Assembly (NCBI GenBank): GCA_946622835.1
Contig: CAMOQI010000021.1
Span: 1-8,543, forward strand
Direction: 5' to 3'
Length of the DNA: 8,543 bases
Source: an uncultured Candidatus Melainabacteria bacterium
GTDB taxonomy: Bacteria; Cyanobacteriota; Vampirovibrionia; Gastranaerophilales; Gastranaerophilaceae
Shown: in pieces, positions 5,923-8,543 of the stretch
Layout of the letters: the number at the start of each line of letters is the position of its first letter
Position numbering within the stretch: the first letter of the stretch is position 1
Translations under genes and position numbers: made by a program
Notes under the pieces: model-generated
Database searches by the model: none
Told to the model about the DNA's origin: nothing
The model's input: only the letters and a program-made list of their open reading frames with translations

Positions 5923-6945
5923 TACCCTGACAAAATTCAATAAAAACATTATCCCCACAAACGCCAAAGTTAAGAAGAAATCATATTTTATAGCATTATA
6001 GCTTGCAAAAAGACAAGCAAGCCCACCGGCCAAAATGGCAACCGAGGTCAATATTACAACAGTTTTTTTCTGCGAAAATCCGGCATGCAGTAATTTATGA
6101 TGAATATGCTCAGCATCAGCCACAAAAGGAGATTGACCCTTGAATATTCTTCTTATAGAAGAATATGTGATATCCATAATAGGCACCGCAAGAACAACAA
6201 ACGGCAACAAAATAGCCAAAGTCGCAACCTTCATAACACCGGTTATAGAGATTGTTGCAAGCAAAAATCCGGAAAACAGCGCTCCGCTATCTCCCATAAA
6301 TATTTTTGCCGGATTAAAATTAAAAGTCAAAAACGCAAGCATTGAACCTGCCAAAATAAATCCAATTAACGCACTAATCGGATTTGGAGGAGACAAAGTA
6401 ATTGCAAGTATAGCAAGAGTAATCGCATTTACCGTAATAACAGAGCCGGCAAGCCCGTCAACACCATCTATAAAATTAAGTGCATTTGAAATTCCGACAA
6501 TCCAAAGCAATGTTATCGGATACGAAAACCAACCCAAATTAATCCCGCCAAAAAACGGCACACTCTCTATTTGAACACCCAACAAATATACAATTGTTGC
6601 AATAGAAACCTGTATCAAAAGCTTAAATTTTGCACCAAGACCGTATATATCATCTATCAACCCGAGCAAAAACATTAATGAACTTCCCAACAAAATCCCT
6701 GAAACTAACTTTCCATAAGGATAGTAACTCATTAACACCAAACACAAAAACGTCAGCATTGTGCTTGCCCAAATAGCAACCCCGCCTATTCTTGATATTG
6801 GTTTTGTATGAATTTTTCTGTCGTTTGGAAGATCAACAAGCCCTTCTTTTTTAGAAAAATTTATAACCAAAGGAACAAGAAATACCCCGAAAATATAGGC
6901 TATTACCGAACCGATTATATGCGAATGTGCTAAGTTGATAGCTAT
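5908..6945 (-). CDS. Undecaprenyl-phosphate sugar-1-phosphate transferase (TagO/WecA type), probable AUA start
   Basis: The enzyme moves a sugar-1-phosphate, usually GlcNAc-1-P, from a UDP-sugar to undecaprenyl phosphate, starting synthesis of a surface glycan or teichoic-acid-like polymer at the inner membrane. From the proposed start it has 345 residues and about ten membrane segments. Family motifs, numbered from that start, are: GLVDLPNDRKIHTKPISRIGG (35-55, conserved positions D, PN, RK, H and GG); the DD of GLIDDIYGLGAKFKLL (98-99); NFIDGVDGLAG (157-167); FMGDSG (216-221); and SPFVADAEHIHHKL (272-285). The HIHH cluster favours TagO/WecA over MraY. The first canonical start is TTG at 6868-6870, which has no SD and would delete the first membrane helix (HIIGSVIAYIFGVFLVPLVI). 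The SD AAGGAG (6953-6958) lies 7 nt before ATA at 6943-6945, in frame, restoring the normal N-terminus. The gene begins 19 nt after glyA. Confidence 0.9.
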   Translation of the reverse strand: MAINLAHSHIIGSVIAYIFGVFLVPLVINFSKKEGLVDLPNDRKIHTKPISRIGGVAIWASTMLTFLCLVLMSYYPYGKLVSGILLGSSLMFLLGLIDDIYGLGAKFKLLIQVSIATIVYLLGVQIESVPFFGGINLGWFSYPITLLWIVGISNALNFIDGVDGLAGSVITVNAITLAILAITLSPPNPISALIGFILAGSMLAFLTFNFNPAKIFMGDSGALFSGFLLATISITGVMKVATLAILLPFVVLAVPIMDITYSSIRRIFKGQSPFVADAEHIHHKLLHAGFSQKKTVVILTSVAILAGGLACLFASYNAIKYDFFLTLAFVGIMFLLNFVRVLTKK

Positions 6946-6952
6946 AGTTATT

Positions 6953-6958
6953 CTCCTT
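6953..6958 (-). promoter_or_regulatory. Ribosome binding site pointing to a non-AUG start of the transferase gene
   Basis: AAGGAG on the minus strand, just after the glyA stop codon, is 7 nt from an in-frame ATA (6943-6945) and 1 nt from another ATA (6949-6951). No ATG, GTG or TTG follows in this frame until TTG at 6870, about 80 nt away. Confidence 0.6.
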
Positions 6959-6964
6959 TACAAT

Positions 6965-8203
6965 CTATTTATAAAGCGGATATTTTTCACACAATTTTAA
7001 AGCTCGCTGCCTTAAATTATTCAATCCTATTTCATTATCCGATGAAAATATTGCAGATGCAATAATTTTTGCAACTTCAGTCATATCTTCTTCTTTGAAC
7101 CCTCTTGTTGTAACTGCGGGAGTTCCAAGTCTTATTCCTGAGGTTACAAACGGAGATTGAGGATCATTTGGCACTGTATTTTTATTAGCGGTAATCCCTA
7201 CGCGCTCTAATACATTTGCCATATCTTTACCTGTTTTGCCCGTTTTTCGCAAATCAAGCGTCATTAAATGATTCTCTGTCATTCCTCCGACAATGTCCAT
7301 TCCCTCATCCATTAAACCTTGCGCCAAAGCCTTTGCATTTTTAACAATTTGTTTTGCATATTCCTTAAACTCAGGCTTGGAAGCTTCTAAAAGGGCAACA
7401 GCTTTTCCTGCGATAATATGCTCCAAAGGTCCGCCCTGAAGCCCCGGGAACACAGCTTTATCAATTGCGGCGGCATATTGCTCTTTACACATAATAATCC
7501 CACCTCTTGGACCTCTTAAAGATTTATGAGTGGTTGTTGTGACAAAATCACAATATGGTGCAGGTGACGGATGTTCTCCTGCTGCCACAAGACCTGCAAT
7601 ATGCGCAATGTCCGCCAATAATAAGGCGCCAACTTCATCTGCGATTTCTTTGAACTTTTTAAAATCAATAATTTTTGAATAATTACTTGCTCCGCAAATA
7701 ATTAATTTCGGTTTATGCTCTAAAGCCTTTTGTCTCACATCTTCGTAATCTATTTCCCCGTAATCATTTATTCCGTAGCTTTTTACGTCATAATACAATC
7801 CCGAGAAATTAACAGGTGAACCGTGTGACAAATGTCCGCCGTTTGACAAATCCATACTCAAAACCCTGTCCCCCGGCTGCATTGTTGCCATAAATACAGC
7901 CATATTTGCCTGCGCACCGCTATGGGGCTGAACGTTTGCATGATCCATCCCAAAAAGTTCACATGCCCGCTTTTGAGCCAATTCTTCAATAACATCAATG
8001 TGTTCACAGCCGTTATAATAACGTTTATAGGGTTTGCCTTCGGCATATTTATTGGTTAAAACACTACCGCAAGCTTCCATGACCGCTAATGATGTACAAT
8101 TTTCGCTTGCAATAAGTTCAATTGTTTCCTGCTGACGCTTTAATTCAAGTTCTATTTGCTCTGCCACTTGCGGGTCAACTTTTTTTATATTTTCTAAATT
8201 CAT
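6965..8203 (-). CDS. glyA: Serine hydroxymethyltransferase
   Basis: GlyA is a cytosolic PLP enzyme that interconverts serine and glycine while loading one-carbon units onto tetrahydrofolate. With 412 residues it has the normal bacterial length. Hallmarks are RYYNGCEHID (61-70), NVQPHSGAQANMAV (90-103), LADIAHIAGLVAAG (196-209), the PLP-binding lysine K227 in VTTTTHKSLRGPRGG (221-235), VFPGLQGGPLEHIIAGKAVA (251-270) and PFVTSGIRLGTPAVTTRG (351-368). An in-frame ATG at 8264-8266 would add 21 residues unlike the family. ATG 8201-8203 is chosen because AGGGAG (8209-8214) precedes it by 5 nt and MNLENIKKVDPQV matches normal N-termini. It lies 63 nt downstream of the glycosidase gene and 19 nt upstream of the transferase gene, so all three may be co-transcribed. 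No key residue is missing. Confidence 0.98.
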   Translation of the reverse strand: MNLENIKKVDPQVAEQIELELKRQQETIELIASENCTSLAVMEACGSVLTNKYAEGKPYKRYYNGCEHIDVIEELAQKRACELFGMDHANVQPHSGAQANMAVFMATMQPGDRVLSMDLSNGGHLSHGSPVNFSGLYYDVKSYGINDYGEIDYEDVRQKALEHKPKLIICGASNYSKIIDFKKFKEIADEVGALLLADIAHIAGLVAAGEHPSPAPYCDFVTTTTHKSLRGPRGGIIMCKEQYAAAIDKAVFPGLQGGPLEHIIAGKAVALLEASKPEFKEYAKQIVKNAKALAQGLMDEGMDIVGGMTENHLMTLDLRKTGKTGKDMANVLERVGITANKNTVPNDPQSPFVTSGIRLGTPAVTTRGFKEEDMTEVAKIIASAIFSSDNEIGLNNLRQRALKLCEKYPLYK

Positions 8204-8222
8204 ACACTCTCCCTTTTTCATA

Positions 8223-8251
8223 ATATTATAATTTTTGGTATATTTTCGCAA
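8223..8251 (-). promoter_or_regulatory. Possible promoter of glyA
   Basis: In the 63-nt gap between the glycosidase and glyA the minus strand shows TTGCGA (8246-8251), 17 nt, then TAATAT (8223-8228). An overlapping TATAAT (8225-8230) is a better -10 but gives a 15-nt spacing. A start of transcription here would leave a very short leader holding the glyA ribosome site. Confidence 0.42.
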
Positions 8252-8266
8252 GTATGTTAAGGGCAA

Positions 8267-8543
8267 TTACAAAAGACCGTATTTCTTCTTTAATAAAACT
8301 ATTCTCTCAAAAGACCCCTCAATTTTATCCTTCAATTCCGTATCTTTAAGCGCTTTTTTATAAACCTGTTCAATAATATTTACCGTACTTTTATCACCAC
8401 TACGATAAATAAACATATTTAACCCCGCTTTTATTCCCAAAATACAAGCTTCAGCTTCTCCAAAGGATGCAACACCTTTCATAACCATATCATCAGAAAT
8501 TATTACTCCATCAAATCCAATATTTTCACGAAGATACGAAATT
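8267..8543 (-). CDS. Glycoside hydrolase family 3 beta-N-acetylhexosaminidase (NagZ-like), 3' end
   Basis: The last 91 residues of a larger protein are visible; the gene continues past the right edge. The segment begins ISYLRENIGFDGVIISDD and goes on with MVMKGVASFGEAEACILGIK. This is the signature around the catalytic aspartate of family 3 hexosaminidases (GFDGVI.SDD..M.G). These enzymes remove terminal N-acetylglucosamine residues. NagZ does this for muropeptides during cell-wall recycling in the cytoplasm, while some relatives are secreted lipoproteins. The following AGLNMFIYRS takes the place of the usual AG.D..L stretch. The short C-terminal helix ending KKKYGLL is typical of single-domain family members. 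Neither the N-terminus nor a signal peptide can be checked here, so the exact role and location remain open. Confidence 0.88.
   Translation of the reverse strand, partial: ISYLRENIGFDGVIISDDMVMKGVASFGEAEACILGIKAGLNMFIYRSGDKSTVNIIEQVYKKALKDTELKDKIEGSFERIVLLKKKYGLL

Noticed and set aside
6097..6574. Plus-strand frames inside the transferase gene
   Set aside because: The minus-strand gene carries all TagO/WecA motifs, so these are shadows.
8204..8266. A longer N-terminus for GlyA
   Set aside because: It would span the whole intergenic gap including the likely promoter. ATG 8203 has an SD and matches known GlyA starts.
1..8543. CRISPR arrays, insertion sequences, tRNA or rRNA genes, phage or defence genes
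   Set aside because: No regularly spaced repeats, transposase motifs, tRNA-like cloverleaf or rRNA segments were seen. All long frames are explained by the genes listed.

Overview
This window comes from an AT-rich bacterial chromosome (roughly one third G+C by eye) with densely packed genes, clear Shine-Dalgarno (SD) sites of the AAGGAG type and short or overlapping gene junctions. It contains housekeeping and envelope genes, with no sign of a mobile element, CRISPR array, tRNA or rRNA. The gene content fits a low-GC bacterium. The neighbouring ruvX and DUF1292 genes recall Firmicutes. The mixture of ClpX-type zinc finger, Clp N-domain and small glycine-zipper membrane proteins would also fit gut Gastranaerophilales (Melainabacteria-like). 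That placement is an inference, not something the sequence proves.

Left block (1-3510, all minus strand) is a tight probable operon. In transcription order it holds a stand-alone ClpX-type zinc-finger protein, a 533-residue alpha-helical protein of unknown function, ruvX (Holliday-junction resolvase-like nuclease), a DUF1292 acidic protein, and the N-terminal 311 residues of a protein with duplicated Clp N-domains that runs off the left edge. This last gene starts with TTG and is easily missed. Junctions are 3 nt, an 8-bp overlap, 12 nt and 14 nt.

Centre block (3558-5312, plus strand) starts from a good sigma-70-type promoter. It holds a TPR lipoprotein gene and lgt, the lipoprotein-modifying enzyme, joined by a TAATG overlap. 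A 50-residue small protein gene with its own strong ribosome site and promoter-like element follows. A hairpin at 5323-5348 serves the convergent genes on both sides.

Right block (5373-8543, minus strand), in transcription order, holds the 3' end of a NagZ-like family 3 glycosidase, glyA, and a TagO/WecA-type undecaprenyl-phosphate sugar-1-phosphate transferase. A small glycine-rich membrane protein comes last and has its own consensus promoter (TTGACA-17-TATAAT) inside the 3' end of the transferase gene. The transferase appears to start at an AUA codon: the only well-placed SD site is 7 nt before ATA, and no ATG, GTG or TTG restores its first membrane segment.

I see no clear new multi-gene defence or biosynthetic system. 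The most noteworthy points are the possible AUA start, the Clp-related domains at both ends of one operon, the unknown 533-residue protein, and the very strong promoter with a roughly 146-nt leader in front of a tiny membrane protein.
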